64,000 nucleotides of DNA from Litorivita pollutaquae (GCF_003205515.1 NZ_KZ826482.1:310001-374000), one strand, 5' to 3'; shown: positions 9,538-18,804, counted from the stretch's first letter. The notes: generated from the letters alone by a model not told the origin. Numbers and translations are program-made.

Positions 9538-10953
9538 ATGGCGGAGCAAGACACGAATCAATCGGCCGCAAACCGGCTTTCGGTGACGGAGGCCTTGGAC
9601 GGATTGTTCGATCCCCGCACCATCGCCGTGGTCGGGGCGTCGCGCACCAAGGGCAAGTTGGGACAGGCCGTGCTGGCCTTGCTCAAGAGCAACGGATATG
9701 GCGGCAAAATCATTCCGGTGAACCCTTCGGGCGGCGAGATCGAGGGGCTTAAGGCGGCGCGCACACTGGAAGAGATCGAAGAGCCGATCGATGTGGTCAT
9801 TCTGGCGACCCCGGTCAGCGTCGCGCTCGACGCGCTAGAGGTCTGCACGCGGCTCGATGTGAAAGTGGTTGTCGGCGTGACCTCCGGATTTTCGGAAGCC
9901 GGAGAGGATGGGCATGAGAACGAAGCACGTCTGCGCCGGATCATGCAGGACGCCCCCTTTCGGCTGGTCGGACCGAACTGCGAAGGCGTGGTGCGCCCAG
10001 CGTCGGATCTGCAACTGACGTTCAGCCCGATGTTCAACGGCCTTCGGCCCGGTCCCGTGGCGATGATTTCCCAATCCGGGGCGCTTGCGGGCCTTATGGC
10101 ATTACGGCTTGGCGATCGCGGCGTTGGTATTAACGCCATCGTCTCCAGCGGCAACGAGACGGATCTGACGGCGGCGGATTTGCTAGACTATCTGGGCAAT
10201 GATCCACAGACCCGCGTGGTTCTGTGCTATGTCGAGGAGCTGCGCGACGGGCGCCGTTTTGCCGAAGCGGCCCAGCGACTGACAAAGGCGGGTAAGCACG
10301 TCGTGGCCGTCAAGGGCGGGCGCAGCCGGGCCGGATCGCGCGCGGTTCAATCCCATACCGGCGCGATGGCTGGTGACGACCGTGTCATCAGCGCGGTCTT
10401 TCGTGAAACCGGTGTCATTCGCGCGCGCGAATCCGTGGCCGCCGTCGATGCGGTGACGGCCCTTGCGGCGGGACGTCGCCCTGCGGGCAACCGCGTCGGC
10501 ATTATTTCCGTCACCGGCGGCCTTGGCGTCGAAATGACCGACCTTGCCGAAAGCGCCGGCTTCGAGGTGCCGGTGCTGGCCGAGGCGACGCAGACCGCAT
10601 TGTCGCGCTATGTGCCGTTTTACGGATCGGTCTCGAATCCGGTCGATCTGACCGGTGTCGTCTTGACGAATCCCACCTATGTGGGCCGCTGCCTAGAGGC
10701 CGTCGCCGCCGATCCGGGCGTGGATATCGCCATCGCAATCATCACATTTGTGCCGGATCAACAGTTCATCGAGGCCTTGGCCGAGGCCTATGAGACCACC
10801 GACAAGCCGGTTTTGATCATTTGGACCGGGGCCGCGCGCAGCGATGCCTCGGGCGACTCGCTCCGCGATCGGGCCGTTCCTGTCTACGATTCGCCTGCAC
10901 GGGCGGCATCGGGCCTATCGGCTCTTATGGCCATGAAAGGAGAAGTGGCATGA
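9538..10953 (+). CDS. Acyl-CoA synthetase (ADP-forming), alpha-like subunit
   Basis: CoA-binding and ligase half of a split NDP-forming acyl-CoA synthetase, 471 residues. It shows the Rossmann CoA-binding start (GLFDPRTIAVVGASRTKGKLG), VGPNCEGVV, ISQSGALAGLM, and the phospho-histidine motif QSHTGAMAG, but no ATP-grasp domain, which is the next gene. The ATG at 9538 has GGAGGG just upstream; the open frame extends further 5' only by chance. It starts a rightward operon running to 14905. Its stop overlaps the next start as ATGA, so the two halves are probably made in equal amounts. Confidence 0.9.
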   Translation: MAEQDTNQSAANRLSVTEALDGLFDPRTIAVVGASRTKGKLGQAVLALLKSNGYGGKIIPVNPSGGEIEGLKAARTLEEIEEPIDVVILATPVSVALDALEVCTRLDVKVVVGVTSGFSEAGEDGHENEARLRRIMQDAPFRLVGPNCEGVVRPASDLQLTFSPMFNGLRPGPVAMISQSGALAGLMALRLGDRGVGINAIVSSGNETDLTAADLLDYLGNDPQTRVVLCYVEELRDGRRFAEAAQRLTKAGKHVVAVKGGRSRAGSRAVQSHTGAMAGDDRVISAVFRETGVIRARESVAAVDAVTALAAGRRPAGNRVGIISVTGGLGVEMTDLAESAGFEVPVLAEATQTALSRYVPFYGSVSNPVDLTGVVLTNPTYVGRCLEAVAADPGVDIAIAIITFVPDQQFIEALAEAYETTDKPVLIIWTGAARSDASGDSLRDRAVPVYDSPARAASGLSALMAMKGEVA

Positions 10954-11621
10954 CCCCCAGAGAGACACTTGAACACTGGCAGCGCGCCGGGCGCAGGGTG
11001 GTTCACGAGGCGGACGCGAAGGATCTGCTGCAACGGATCGGCGTGCCCGTGCCAACGCGCGACCCCGCCGAAGGCCCCTGTGTCGCCAAGCTGTGTCACG
11101 ACGACTATCCGCATAAATCCGACCACGGGCTGGTCCGGTTGGGCCTTTCCCCGCAAGAGGCCGCACAGGCCACCGCCGAAATGTCCGCCCGCATTCCCGG
11201 AGGCACCCCGTTGATCGAGGCTATGGAAAACAATGCGGTGGCCGAGTGGATCATCGGTTGCAAACGCGACGACACCTTTGGCCCGATCATTCTGGCCGGT
11301 CCTGGCGGGATTTTGGTGGAATTGATCGACGCCGCAGAGATCCGTCTCGCACCCGCAGAGCCGCAAACCGCCGAAGCGATGTTAAATTCGGGGCCCGGCG
11401 CCAAGTTGCTGGCAGGTCTGCGCGGCGCAAAGCCCGCCGACAGTGCGGCTCTGGCGGACCTGATTTCGCGCATATCTGTTTTCTTCGCCGAAAACGCCGA
11501 TCTGATCTCGGAAATTGAAATCAACCCTGTGATGGTTCGGGCCGACACCAAAGGATTGATTGCCGCCGATGCCTTGATCGTCTTGGCGCCTGCGGCGGAA
11601 AAACGGGAGCACGACACATGA
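10950..11621 (+). CDS. Acyl-CoA synthetase (ADP-forming), ATP-grasp subunit
   Basis: ATP-grasp partner of the preceding gene, 223 residues. It shows the reduced domain typical of split enzymes: VAKLCHDDYPHKSDHGLVRLG replaces the longer KIASPDILHKSDIGGV of the fused copy, followed by IIGCKRDDTFGPIILAGPGGILVEL and the final EIEINPVMV. It overlaps both neighbours by ATGA junctions (10950-10953 and 11618-11621), which suggests translational coupling of synthetase and hydratase. Together with 9538-10953 it forms a complete second activating enzyme. Confidence 0.88.
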   Translation: MTPRETLEHWQRAGRRVVHEADAKDLLQRIGVPVPTRDPAEGPCVAKLCHDDYPHKSDHGLVRLGLSPQEAAQATAEMSARIPGGTPLIEAMENNAVAEWIIGCKRDDTFGPIILAGPGGILVELIDAAEIRLAPAEPQTAEAMLNSGPGAKLLAGLRGAKPADSAALADLISRISVFFAENADLISEIEINPVMVRADTKGLIAADALIVLAPAAEKREHDT

Positions 11622-12118
11622 TACGCAAGCCATTCGGAGAGTTATCCGTAGGTCAGACCGGTATTTCAATCGGGCGCACGATGACCGAAACAGATGTGGT
11701 CAATTTTTGCATGCTCACGGGAAACTGGCTTGAGCTGCATTCCAATGTCGAACACGCCAAGAGTTCGCTTTATGGCCAGCGCCTTGTTCAGGGCAGCCTC
11801 GTGTTCTCGATCGTCAATGCAATGATCCCGTTCGACAGTTCTGTGCTCGCGGCCTTTTATGGCTGCGACAAGCTGCGTTTTTTGCGCCCTACTTTTATTG
11901 GCGACACCCTCTGGGCCCGCGTCGAGGTCGCGGACCTGAAGGATCACGATGAAAATCACGGCGTCGTGACCAGCAAGCTGGAAGGCATCAACCAGCGCGA
12001 CGAAACGGTCCTGCGCTGCCAGTTCAGCCTGCTGATCCGCAAGTCCCGCCTCGACCATCCTGGCGAGCCACCCAAAATTCAGGCCGCCCGCGAAGAAAGC
12101 AAAGGAGAGAACGCATGA
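11618..12118 (+). CDS. MaoC-like hotdog-fold protein, altered active-site motif
   Basis: Predicted enoyl-CoA hydratase or hydratase subunit, 166 residues, single hotdog domain. In (R)-hydratases the motif is a Gly-Asp-x-Asn-Pro-x-His pattern. Here the corresponding TGNWLELH keeps His41 but has Asn36 in place of Asp, so activity alone is doubtful. Heteromeric MaoC hydratases of steroid side-chain degradation also combine an active and a degenerate half. The gene overlaps both neighbours by ATGA, placing it between CoA activation and dehydrogenation in one tightly coupled operon. A thioesterase or binding role cannot be ruled out. Confidence 0.85.
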   Translation: MIRKPFGELSVGQTGISIGRTMTETDVVNFCMLTGNWLELHSNVEHAKSSLYGQRLVQGSLVFSIVNAMIPFDSSVLAAFYGCDKLRFLRPTFIGDTLWARVEVADLKDHDENHGVVTSKLEGINQRDETVLRCQFSLLIRKSRLDHPGEPPKIQAAREESKGENA

Positions 12119-13257
12119 ATTTTCTGACACCCGAACAGGAAATGTGGCGCGCCACCGTCGAACGTTTCATCGATGAAGAAATTGGCCGCGACTATATCCG
12201 CAAATGCGACCGTGAGCGCGAATACCCCTATGAGGCCTATGAAAAGGTGGCCAAACAGGGCTGGCTTGGCATCCTGTTTTCCGAGGAAAGCGGCGGACTT
12301 GGCGGCGACATCATGGATTACGCTTTGATGTGCGAGGGGCTGGCGAAATACGGTTTCGACTTCTCCACCGGTCTGATGGTGGCCACATTCACCGCGATGA
12401 ATATCGAGAAATTCGGCACGCCCGAACAAAAAGAGCGCTATATCCAACCGTTCCTCGATGGCGATATCCGCTTCTCGATTTCGATTTCCGAACCCGGCGC
12501 CGGATCGGACGCGGCCTCGACCAAAACCCGCGCGCGGCGCGATGGCGACGGCTGGGTGGTCAAGGGGCAAAAACTCTGGTGTTCGGGCGCGAAGGCCGAC
12601 AATGCGATCCTCGCCATGCTGACCCGCACCGACCCCGACGCGCCCAAACACAAGGGCCTGTCTGTATTCCTGATCCCCAACGACACCGAGGGTCTGGACA
12701 TCCGCAAGCTGCCGACCCTAGCGCGGCGCGCGACCGGCACCACCGAGATTTTCGTCGATGATGCGAAACTGCCTGCCGATGCCCTGCTGGGCACCGAGAA
12801 CGAGGGCTGGAAAATTATCACCGACCATCTGGAGTTGGAACGGGTGGCCGTGGCCGCCGCCTATGTCGGCAATGCCCAGACAGCGGTGGACGATGCCCTG
12901 CGGTACGCGCATGAAAGGATCCAGTTCGACAAACCGATCTTCGACTTTCAGGTGATCCGCCACATGTTGGCCGATATGCAAACACAGGTCGATGCCGCGC
13001 GGTTGCTGGTCTACCGCGCCGCCAGTCTGGCTGCGGCCAAGACGCCCTGCACACGCGAGGTCTCGATGGCAAAACTCTTCGCCTCAGAGACCTTGCAAAC
13101 CGTCACGCGCAACGGCATGCAGATCCTCGGCGGCCATTCGATGTTGCCCGACGCAGATATGGAACGGTATTTCCGCGAAGGGATGCAAAGTACCATCGGT
13201 GGCGGAACCTCGCAAATTCAGCGTACACTCATCGCCAAGACCATGCGCCCGACCTGA
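12115..13257 (+). CDS. Acyl-CoA dehydrogenase
   Basis: FAD-dependent desaturase of an acyl-CoA, 380 residues. Motifs include FSISISEPGAGSDAASTKTRA, GQKLWCSGAKADN, ALRYAHERIQFDKPIFDFQVIRHMLADMQT, and the C-terminal IGGGTSQIQRTLIAK. At the position of the usual C-terminal catalytic Glu (EGTSEIQ in medium-chain enzymes) there is Gly; ELERVAVAAAYVG carries a Glu at the alternative site. Overlaps the MaoC-like gene by ATGA and is followed after 66 bases by the thiolase-like gene, so desaturation, hydration and cleavage are encoded together. Confidence 0.92.
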   Translation: MNFLTPEQEMWRATVERFIDEEIGRDYIRKCDREREYPYEAYEKVAKQGWLGILFSEESGGLGGDIMDYALMCEGLAKYGFDFSTGLMVATFTAMNIEKFGTPEQKERYIQPFLDGDIRFSISISEPGAGSDAASTKTRARRDGDGWVVKGQKLWCSGAKADNAILAMLTRTDPDAPKHKGLSVFLIPNDTEGLDIRKLPTLARRATGTTEIFVDDAKLPADALLGTENEGWKIITDHLELERVAVAAAYVGNAQTAVDDALRYAHERIQFDKPIFDFQVIRHMLADMQTQVDAARLLVYRAASLAAAKTPCTREVSMAKLFASETLQTVTRNGMQILGGHSMLPDADMERYFREGMQSTIGGGTSQIQRTLIAKTMRPT

Positions 13258-13323
13258 CACCGGGGACCGAATGGGACGTAATGAGGCGACCGGACACCAC
13301 CGGCCAACAAGGAGAAACAACCT

Positions 13324-14496
13324 ATGAAGAACGCACGCGATCCGGTGATCGTCGGCCTTGCTGACGCGCCAATCGAGGACGGCAAATTCGTCACCAAAGC
13401 TTCGGTTTTGGGCCATGCGGCCTTGGTGGCGAAGGCCGCCGTGGAAGAGGCCGGCCTGACGCTAGATGATGTTGACGGTCTTTTGACCGCCGGCATGTGG
13501 GGCGTGCCCGGGCCCGGTCAGCTCGCCACTGTAACATTGGGCGAATATCTGGGCATCATGCCAACCTACGTTGACGGTACCAATATCGGCGGCTCGGCGT
13601 TCGAGGCGCATGTCGCCCATGCCGCGATGGCGCTGCGCGAGGGCTATTGCGAGGTTGCGCTGATCGTTTACAGTTCTGATCAGAAATCCCTGCGCAGCCG
13701 CAATCTGGGCGGACGCCCTTCGGTTCTGTCAATGCAGCACGAAACGCCCTACGGGATGCCGACGCCTGTGGGCGGGTATGCGATGGCGGCGCAGCGTCAC
13801 ATGCACGAATATGGCTCCACCTCGGAAAATCTGGCCGAGATTGCCGTCGCCACCCGAAAATGGGCGCAATTGAACCCCGCCGCAACGCGGCGCGATCCGC
13901 TCACCATCGACGACGTTCTGTCCAGCACGATGATCTCGGAGCCGCTGCACCTGCTTGATTGCTGCCTTGTCACCGACGGGGCCGGCGCCATCGTGATGAC
14001 CACCGCCGAGCGCGCCAAGGATCTCAAGACCAAACCGATCGCGGTCAAGGGCTATGGCGAGGCGCACACCCATTGGGCGGTTGCAGAAATGCCCGACCTT
14101 GCCCGCCTGCTGCCCGCGCAAAAGGCTGGCGAAACGGCGATGAAAATGGCCGGAGTCACCCATTCCGACATCGACGTGGTCGAGGTCTATGACAGTTTCA
14201 CCATCACGGTTCTGCTCACCCTCGAAGCGCTGGGGTTTTGCAAGATCGGCGAAGGCGGCGATTTCGTATCGGGCCAACGCACAGCGCCCGGCGGCGCCTT
14301 CCCGATGAACACCAATGGCGGCGGTCTATCGGCGCTGCATCCGGGCATGTACGGGATGTTCCTGCTGATCGAGGCCAGCCGGCAATTGCGCGGCGACTGC
14401 GGCGACCGGCAGGTCACGGGCGCCGAAACCGCGCTGGTACATGGCACGGGGGGCACGCTGTCCTCCGGCGCGACCGTAATTTTGCAAAAGGACTGA
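13324..14496 (+). CDS. Thiolase-superfamily protein without thiolase cysteines, likely aldolase
   Basis: SCP2-thiolase-like protein of 390 residues. The nucleophilic Cys of thiolases (in an N-x-x-C block near residue 90) is missing: the sequence reads N87-I-G-G-S. The C-terminal catalytic Cys is also absent (HGTGGTLSSG). Instead it has VEVYDSFT (Tyr about 289) and LHPGMYG (Tyr about 343), the kind of tyrosines found in Ltp2-type steroid side-chain aldolases. With the DUF35 gene right behind it, the best inference is a retro-aldolase that cleaves a tertiary beta-hydroxyacyl-CoA. AAGGAG stands 9 bases before the ATG. Annotation as acetyl-CoA acetyltransferase would be misleading. Confidence 0.85.
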   Translation: MKNARDPVIVGLADAPIEDGKFVTKASVLGHAALVAKAAVEEAGLTLDDVDGLLTAGMWGVPGPGQLATVTLGEYLGIMPTYVDGTNIGGSAFEAHVAHAAMALREGYCEVALIVYSSDQKSLRSRNLGGRPSVLSMQHETPYGMPTPVGGYAMAAQRHMHEYGSTSENLAEIAVATRKWAQLNPAATRRDPLTIDDVLSSTMISEPLHLLDCCLVTDGAGAIVMTTAERAKDLKTKPIAVKGYGEAHTHWAVAEMPDLARLLPAQKAGETAMKMAGVTHSDIDVVEVYDSFTITVLLTLEALGFCKIGEGGDFVSGQRTAPGGAFPMNTNGGGLSALHPGMYGMFLLIEASRQLRGDCGDRQVTGAETALVHGTGGTLSSGATVILQKD

Positions 14497-14500
14497 TCCG

Positions 14501-14905
14501 ATGAGCATCGAAAAACCGCTTCCGGTGATCGACCATGACAGCGCGCCCTATTGGGAGGCCGCACGCGAGGGCCGGCTTGACATCCCGCTGTGCGGCGATT
14601 GCGGCAAGCATCACTTCTATCCGCGTGCAATCTGCCCGCATTGCCATTCCGACAACCTTAAATTCGACACGGTCAGCGGGCGCGGCGAGGTGCATACCTT
14701 TACCATCGCCCGCCGTCCGGCCGGACCGGCCTTTGCCGATGACGTGCCTTACGTCGTTGCCTTGATCGAGTTGGAAGAAGGTCCACGGATGATGAGCCGT
14801 GTCCAAACCGACGATCCCGAAGCCGTGAAGATCGGCGCCAAGGTCGAAGTGACCTTCGTGAAGGCCACCGATGAGGTCACCTTTCCCTACTTCAAGATGA
14901 TCTGA
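14501..14905 (+). CDS. DUF35 OB-fold / zinc-ribbon protein, aldolase partner
   Basis: 134 residues with an N-terminal rubredoxin-like zinc ribbon (CGDCGKHHFYPRAICPHCHSD, four cysteines) followed by an OB-fold with VHTFTIARRPAGPAF and ALIELEEGPRMMSRV. DUF35 proteins bind acyl-CoA and form complexes with thiolase-like partners; in steroid degradation the DUF35 part of ChsH2 is required for Ltp2 aldolase activity. The start lies 4 bases after the thiolase-like stop, so co-production is certain to be close. It ends the rightward operon, immediately before a strong terminator at 14938-14974. Confidence 0.9.
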   Translation: MSIEKPLPVIDHDSAPYWEAAREGRLDIPLCGDCGKHHFYPRAICPHCHSDNLKFDTVSGRGEVHTFTIARRPAGPAFADDVPYVVALIELEEGPRMMSRVQTDDPEAVKIGAKVEVTFVKATDEVTFPYFKMI

Positions 14906-14937
14906 GACAACGGACACAGGTCCGCGACACCAAACCC

Positions 14938-14974
14938 AAAAGGGCCGCCGCAGGTATTCTGCGGCGGCCCTTTT
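14938..14974. terminator. Bidirectional intrinsic terminator
   Basis: A perfect 16-base stem (14938-14953 with 14959-14974) closes a 5-base loop; the arms begin with AAAA and end with TTTT, so it can work on both strands. It separates the convergent operons ending with the DUF35 gene and the TRAP permease. Confidence 0.93.
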
Positions 14975-14992
14975 ATATGAAGTGCAGGAATG

Positions 14993-16936
14993 TCATCCGG
15001 TGCTGAGGGTCTTGCGCTCACCGCGAAGGAACCGCCATGCCAACAACCCGATCAATGCGGCGCCGCCGACAACATCGGCCATTGGCGCGGCATAGAACAG
15101 CAGCGCGGCCGCCGCCAGAAACAAGACCCGGCCGGTCACGGAAAGCGTTCCTCGAAGGTAGCCGCTGAACCCGACGCTGACAGCAAAGACAGCGGCACTG
15201 GCCACGCCCAGATCCAAAATGACCTGACCGGCGCCACCCTGTGCCAAGATCCCAGGCCGGAACACAAACAAGAAAGGCACCACATAGACCGCCCCGGCCA
15301 GCGAGAGCGCGCGCCCGGCCACTTTCCAAAAACTGGTCCCGGCCAATGCGGCGGCAGCATAAACGCTGGCACAAACAGGCGGCGTGATGGCCGAGAGGAT
15401 CGCGTAGTAGAAGACAAACAGGTGGGACGTCAGCTCCGGCAAACCAAGCCGCACGAGGCTGGGCGCGGCCACCGCAGCCGCCAGAACGTAAGAAGCCGTG
15501 GTCGGAACATCCATGCCCAGCACGATCGACAGCACAGCCGCCAGTAACAAGGCGACGATCAGGCCTTGATCGGACACGGAAAACAGCAGGTTCGAGATTT
15601 TCACCCCCGCGCCCGTCGCCGTCAGAACCTTGACGACAATCGCGGCGCAAGCCAGCAGTGCCGCAATCATCACAAGCGCGCGGCCCGCCTCGACCATGCC
15701 GCCGTAAACGTCGCGGGCCAGCTCGACCCAACATGCCTTCAATCCTTGCGTCCCTGAGTTCTGGCCAAAGGGGCGTACCACCGCACAGGCCAAAATCAAA
15801 ACGATGATCGAGGCCGCGCCGGCAAAGCTCGGCGTATAGCCCTGAAACAGAAAGTAGACCACTGTTGCGATCGGCAGAAACAGCGGGATCGCCTTGTCGG
15901 GTGCCAGAAAATCCGCCGGTTTCGGCATTTCGTTTTTCGGCGTCGGCTGAAGACCTGTGCGGCGCGCATAAAGATCCACACCCAGCCATATGGCGAGGTA
16001 ATAGAGAAACGCCGGACCAATCGCGGCCACAGCAATCTGGGTGTAGGGAATGTTCAGGAACTCGGCCATGATAAAGGCCCCCGCCCCCATCACCGGCGGC
16101 GTTAGCTGACCGGCGGAAGAGGCGACCGCCTCGACCGCGCCGGCAAAGGCCGGCGGATAGCGCAGTCGCTTCATCGTGGGAATGGTGATCGATCCTGTCG
16201 CCATCACATTGGCCACCGCCGATCCGGTCACCGTCCCGAACATCGCCGAGGACAGCGCGCAGACCTTGGCAGGGCCGCCAAAGGTGCGTCCGGCGATCCA
16301 TGTGGCCATTTTCATGAACACATCGGTCGCCCCGGTGGACAGCAGCAAAGCCCCCAAAAGCACATAGATCGTGATGACCCGTGCGCCAACATCCGCCAGA
16401 TATCCGAAGATACCGGTGGTCGAGCTGTAGAAAGTTTCGACCGCCGTACGAGCCGAAACACGCGGCGGGCGCCAGCCCCCGTCGATCAAATCATAGCCGA
16501 AATAATAATAGAAAACCGTGATCAGCGCCAGCAGAGGCAGGAACCATCCGATCACCCGCCGGGCCGCTTCGAGCGTCAACAGAACCGCCAGCAATCCGGC
16601 GGTCTTATCAAGCGGGCCGTATTGCACCATGATGTCGGAAAAGCGGTCCCGGTTGACGATCACATAGAGACACACGCCAAAGGCCAGCAGCCCCAGTGTG
16701 ATGTCGATGGCCCGTTCCAAACCATTTCGGCCGCCGGTTCGCGACGCGCGCGCAGCATAAAGGAAAAAGGCACCGCCCAGACCAAAACCGATAAAGATCG
16801 GTCGTTGAACCAGCGGTTCGAATTGCCCGAACAGAGCGTTGTAAAAATGCAGCGCCACGAAGGCCGCGAATAACGCGCCGAGTGCCTGCGCTCCCCGCCG
16901 TTCCCAAGGCGAAGCTTCGGTCGATGAGTGTTTCAT
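14993..16936 (-). CDS. TRAP transporter permease, fused 4TM/12TM subunits
   Basis: Sodium-driven secondary transporter importing organic acids delivered by a periplasmic binding protein. The 647-residue protein is almost entirely hydrophobic and fuses the small and large membrane subunits, as in TAXI-type TRAP systems. Typical loops include TFGGPAKVCALSSAMFGTVTGSAVANVMATGSITIP, GQLTPPVMGAGAFIMAE and LGMDVPTTASYV. The ATG at 16936 is preceded by GGGGAGG; a longer frame exists but lacks a site. It follows the TAXI gene by 85 bases and is the last gene of the operon that begins with the CoA-transferase-like pair at 19739. Confidence 0.93.
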   Translation of the reverse strand: MKHSSTEASPWERRGAQALGALFAAFVALHFYNALFGQFEPLVQRPIFIGFGLGGAFFLYAARASRTGGRNGLERAIDITLGLLAFGVCLYVIVNRDRFSDIMVQYGPLDKTAGLLAVLLTLEAARRVIGWFLPLLALITVFYYYFGYDLIDGGWRPPRVSARTAVETFYSSTTGIFGYLADVGARVITIYVLLGALLLSTGATDVFMKMATWIAGRTFGGPAKVCALSSAMFGTVTGSAVANVMATGSITIPTMKRLRYPPAFAGAVEAVASSAGQLTPPVMGAGAFIMAEFLNIPYTQIAVAAIGPAFLYYLAIWLGVDLYARRTGLQPTPKNEMPKPADFLAPDKAIPLFLPIATVVYFLFQGYTPSFAGAASIIVLILACAVVRPFGQNSGTQGLKACWVELARDVYGGMVEAGRALVMIAALLACAAIVVKVLTATGAGVKISNLLFSVSDQGLIVALLLAAVLSIVLGMDVPTTASYVLAAAVAAPSLVRLGLPELTSHLFVFYYAILSAITPPVCASVYAAAALAGTSFWKVAGRALSLAGAVYVVPFLFVFRPGILAQGGAGQVILDLGVASAAVFAVSVGFSGYLRGTLSVTGRVLFLAAAALLFYAAPMADVVGGAALIGLLAWRFLRGERKTLSTG

Positions 16937-17021
16937 GTTTCCTCCCCAGACGGCGGGGCGCATGAGGCGCCCCGCTCGACCGGTCCGTTCGACCGGCAGT
17001 GTGGTTGTCCGCTGTGCGAAA

Positions 17022-17993
17022 TCAGTTGCCTACGGCTTCTTTCCAGTAGCGCGCCGCGCCCGGATGATAGACGACACCGGCCTCCATCGTCGCGACGGCA
17101 TCGGCGGCGATGTCATACTCCGCCAATTGCGGCCAGGCCTCGACCAGCAGGTCCATGTTCTGGTGGATGCTGCGGGCGATATCATAGGCGGTCTCGTCAT
17201 CCATGACGCCGGTGCGGGTCAGGAAGAAAACGTTGAGCTTGGGCACCCGCATCTCCTCGGACCCCGCAATAAGCCCGGCGGGAAGGGTTGTGAAACCGAC
17301 GCCTTCCATCCCTTCCGTCGCCGCTTTCTCCTGCTCTTCGGAGAAGCCGATCAAGCGCATCTGGGTGCTGGTCATCAGCTCTTGCAACGTCGCATCTACA
17401 GAGTTTGCGGCGCCGTATTTGCTATAGCCGATGATCTGGCGGTTCTTGATGCCTTCCACCGCGTCACCCACCGCGCCATGCACAAGGTCGGCCTCGATGT
17501 CGAACATCGACAGCACGGTGGTTGTCAGGGTTTCGGCGGCCGATCCCCGGATGCCGGGATTGAATTTCTTGCCGTCCAGATCGTCGAGCGAGGTCACGCC
17601 CGATGCTTCGGTTGCGGCAATCAACAGGACCGACGCGCTATAAGGATAGAGCGCAACCGTATCGGCAATGGCGTTGCCTTCGAACTTTCCGGTTCCGTTT
17701 CTGGCCGAGATCAGAATGTCCGTGGTGGCCAGGCCCAGATCGATTTCTTCTCGCGCCAGACGCAGGACATTGTCCACACTGGCACCGGTTTCGATCACAT
17801 TGACGGTCGCGCCCTCAATACCGGTTTCGATTGCCTTGCTCATCGCGACCGAAATCGTAAAGTGGCTGGATGTCGGGCTCGTGGTCCCCATCGTGAGATC
17901 CGTGGCCGAAACCGCCCCGCCCACAAGAATGGCACTCAAGGCGGCTGCGGTACTGATGCCCACCCGGCTTTTGATTGTTATGCGTTTGAACAT
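17022..17993 (-). CDS. TAXI-family TRAP solute-binding protein
   Basis: Periplasmic receptor for the adjacent TRAP permease, 323 residues. A signal peptide is visible over about 33 residues (positively charged MFKRITIKSR, then a hydrophobic stretch ending in VSA). The mature protein begins with TDLTMGTTSPTSSHFT, and contains INVIETGASVDN-like and GYSKYGAANSVDATLQEL segments of the TAXI family. The ATG at 17993 follows GGGAGGAAG; the annotated frame upstream is not needed. Ligand is unknown but its operon mates suggest an organic acid that is then handled as a CoA thioester. Confidence 0.9.
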   Translation of the reverse strand: MFKRITIKSRVGISTAAALSAILVGGAVSATDLTMGTTSPTSSHFTISVAMSKAIETGIEGATVNVIETGASVDNVLRLAREEIDLGLATTDILISARNGTGKFEGNAIADTVALYPYSASVLLIAATEASGVTSLDDLDGKKFNPGIRGSAAETLTTTVLSMFDIEADLVHGAVGDAVEGIKNRQIIGYSKYGAANSVDATLQELMTSTQMRLIGFSEEQEKAATEGMEGVGFTTLPAGLIAGSEEMRVPKLNVFFLTRTGVMDDETAYDIARSIHQNMDLLVEAWPQLAEYDIAADAVATMEAGVVYHPGAARYWKEAVGN

Positions 17994-18036
17994 ATCTTCC
18001 TCCCAGTCGTTGTTCAAAATTATCCGAAACGGCGCG

Positions 18037-18804
18037 TCAGATGCGCAAAGTTCCGGTCTTATCGACCCGCTCGCGCAGGACAGTCAGCTCCTCCTCTGTT
18101 GGCGCCGGCGTCTGCGGCACGTCCCCCCTAATGCCGAGATCGAACCCGGTATGACGCTGAACCTCTTCGGCGGTATGGCCCGCATGGACCGACTTCAGCC
18201 GCATCCGCAACGTCGCCGGATCGAAATCCATGACCGCGCGCGGTGTCACCACGAACCGTGGACCTTCCTTGGTCAGGCCAGCGGCGCGCTTCGCCTCGGG
18301 GCCGGAAAGATGCCCCGGTATGGTGATGAAATCGACTTTTTCGACAAAATTGCGCGCCGTATGAACGGTCGGGCAGATATAAAAACGCGTCGAAGTGTGA
18401 CAATAGGACAGGTTGGCCGCCCCCGGTCCGCGCATCTTGGGCGCGTGCAATGTGCCACCGACGTGATGCAGGTTGATGTTGCCATAAGCATCATGCTGCA
18501 GCCCGCTGTGAAAGAAGAAATCCAACCCATGATGGCTGTGGCCGAAAAGCTCGATGAAGGTTTCGGCGGCCTCGCAGCGGCCCAAGGCGCGGTCATCCAG
18601 CATCGAAGGATACAGATGCCCCGGCTCGGGGTTGAAAAACATTTCTCCGCCGACGGTCATGTTGGGGGCGTGCAGTTCGCGCGCCAGCGCGATTGCCGCC
18701 ATCGGCACCAAAGCCGCAGCCCCCGCCGCGCCCAATTCGCCATCGGCGAGGTCACGGGCCAGCACGACAACCATCTGTTCAAGAGGGGAAAACGCCGCGC
18801 TCAT
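18037..18804 (-). CDS. CoA-transferase-like beta subunit (GctB/IpdB family)
   Basis: Class I CoA-transferase fold, 255 residues. HAPNMTVGGEMF near residues 45-56 carries Glu54 at the same offset as the catalytic Glu of glutaconate CoA-transferase beta. Other family blocks are HDAYGNINLHHVGG, KMRGPGAANLS and VDFITIPGHLSGPEAKRAAGL. Homologues include both true transferases and IpdB, part of the ring-opening hydrolase of cholesterol degradation, and the two cannot be told apart by eye. The start overlaps the alpha gene by ATGA. The rest of the operon is the TRAP-TAXI transporter, which ties this enzyme to the imported substrate. Confidence 0.85.
   Translation of the reverse strand: MSAAFSPLEQMVVVLARDLADGELGAAGAAALVPMAAIALARELHAPNMTVGGEMFFNPEPGHLYPSMLDDRALGRCEAAETFIELFGHSHHGLDFFFHSGLQHDAYGNINLHHVGGTLHAPKMRGPGAANLSYCHTSTRFYICPTVHTARNFVEKVDFITIPGHLSGPEAKRAAGLTKEGPRFVVTPRAVMDFDPATLRMRLKSVHAGHTAEEVQRHTGFDLGIRGDVPQTPAPTEEELTVLRERVDKTGTLRI

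Noticed and set aside
10744-10753. CACATTTGTG inside the split synthetase gene
   Set aside because: It matches site D but lies within codons for a conserved protein segment and lacks the shared flanks, so it is taken as chance.
18037-18804. Loss of the catalytic Glu in the CoA-transferase-like beta protein
   Set aside because: A first alignment by eye suggested the Glu was displaced. Counting residues from the conserved Ala-Pro shows Glu54 at the same offset as in glutaconate CoA-transferase, so loss cannot be claimed.
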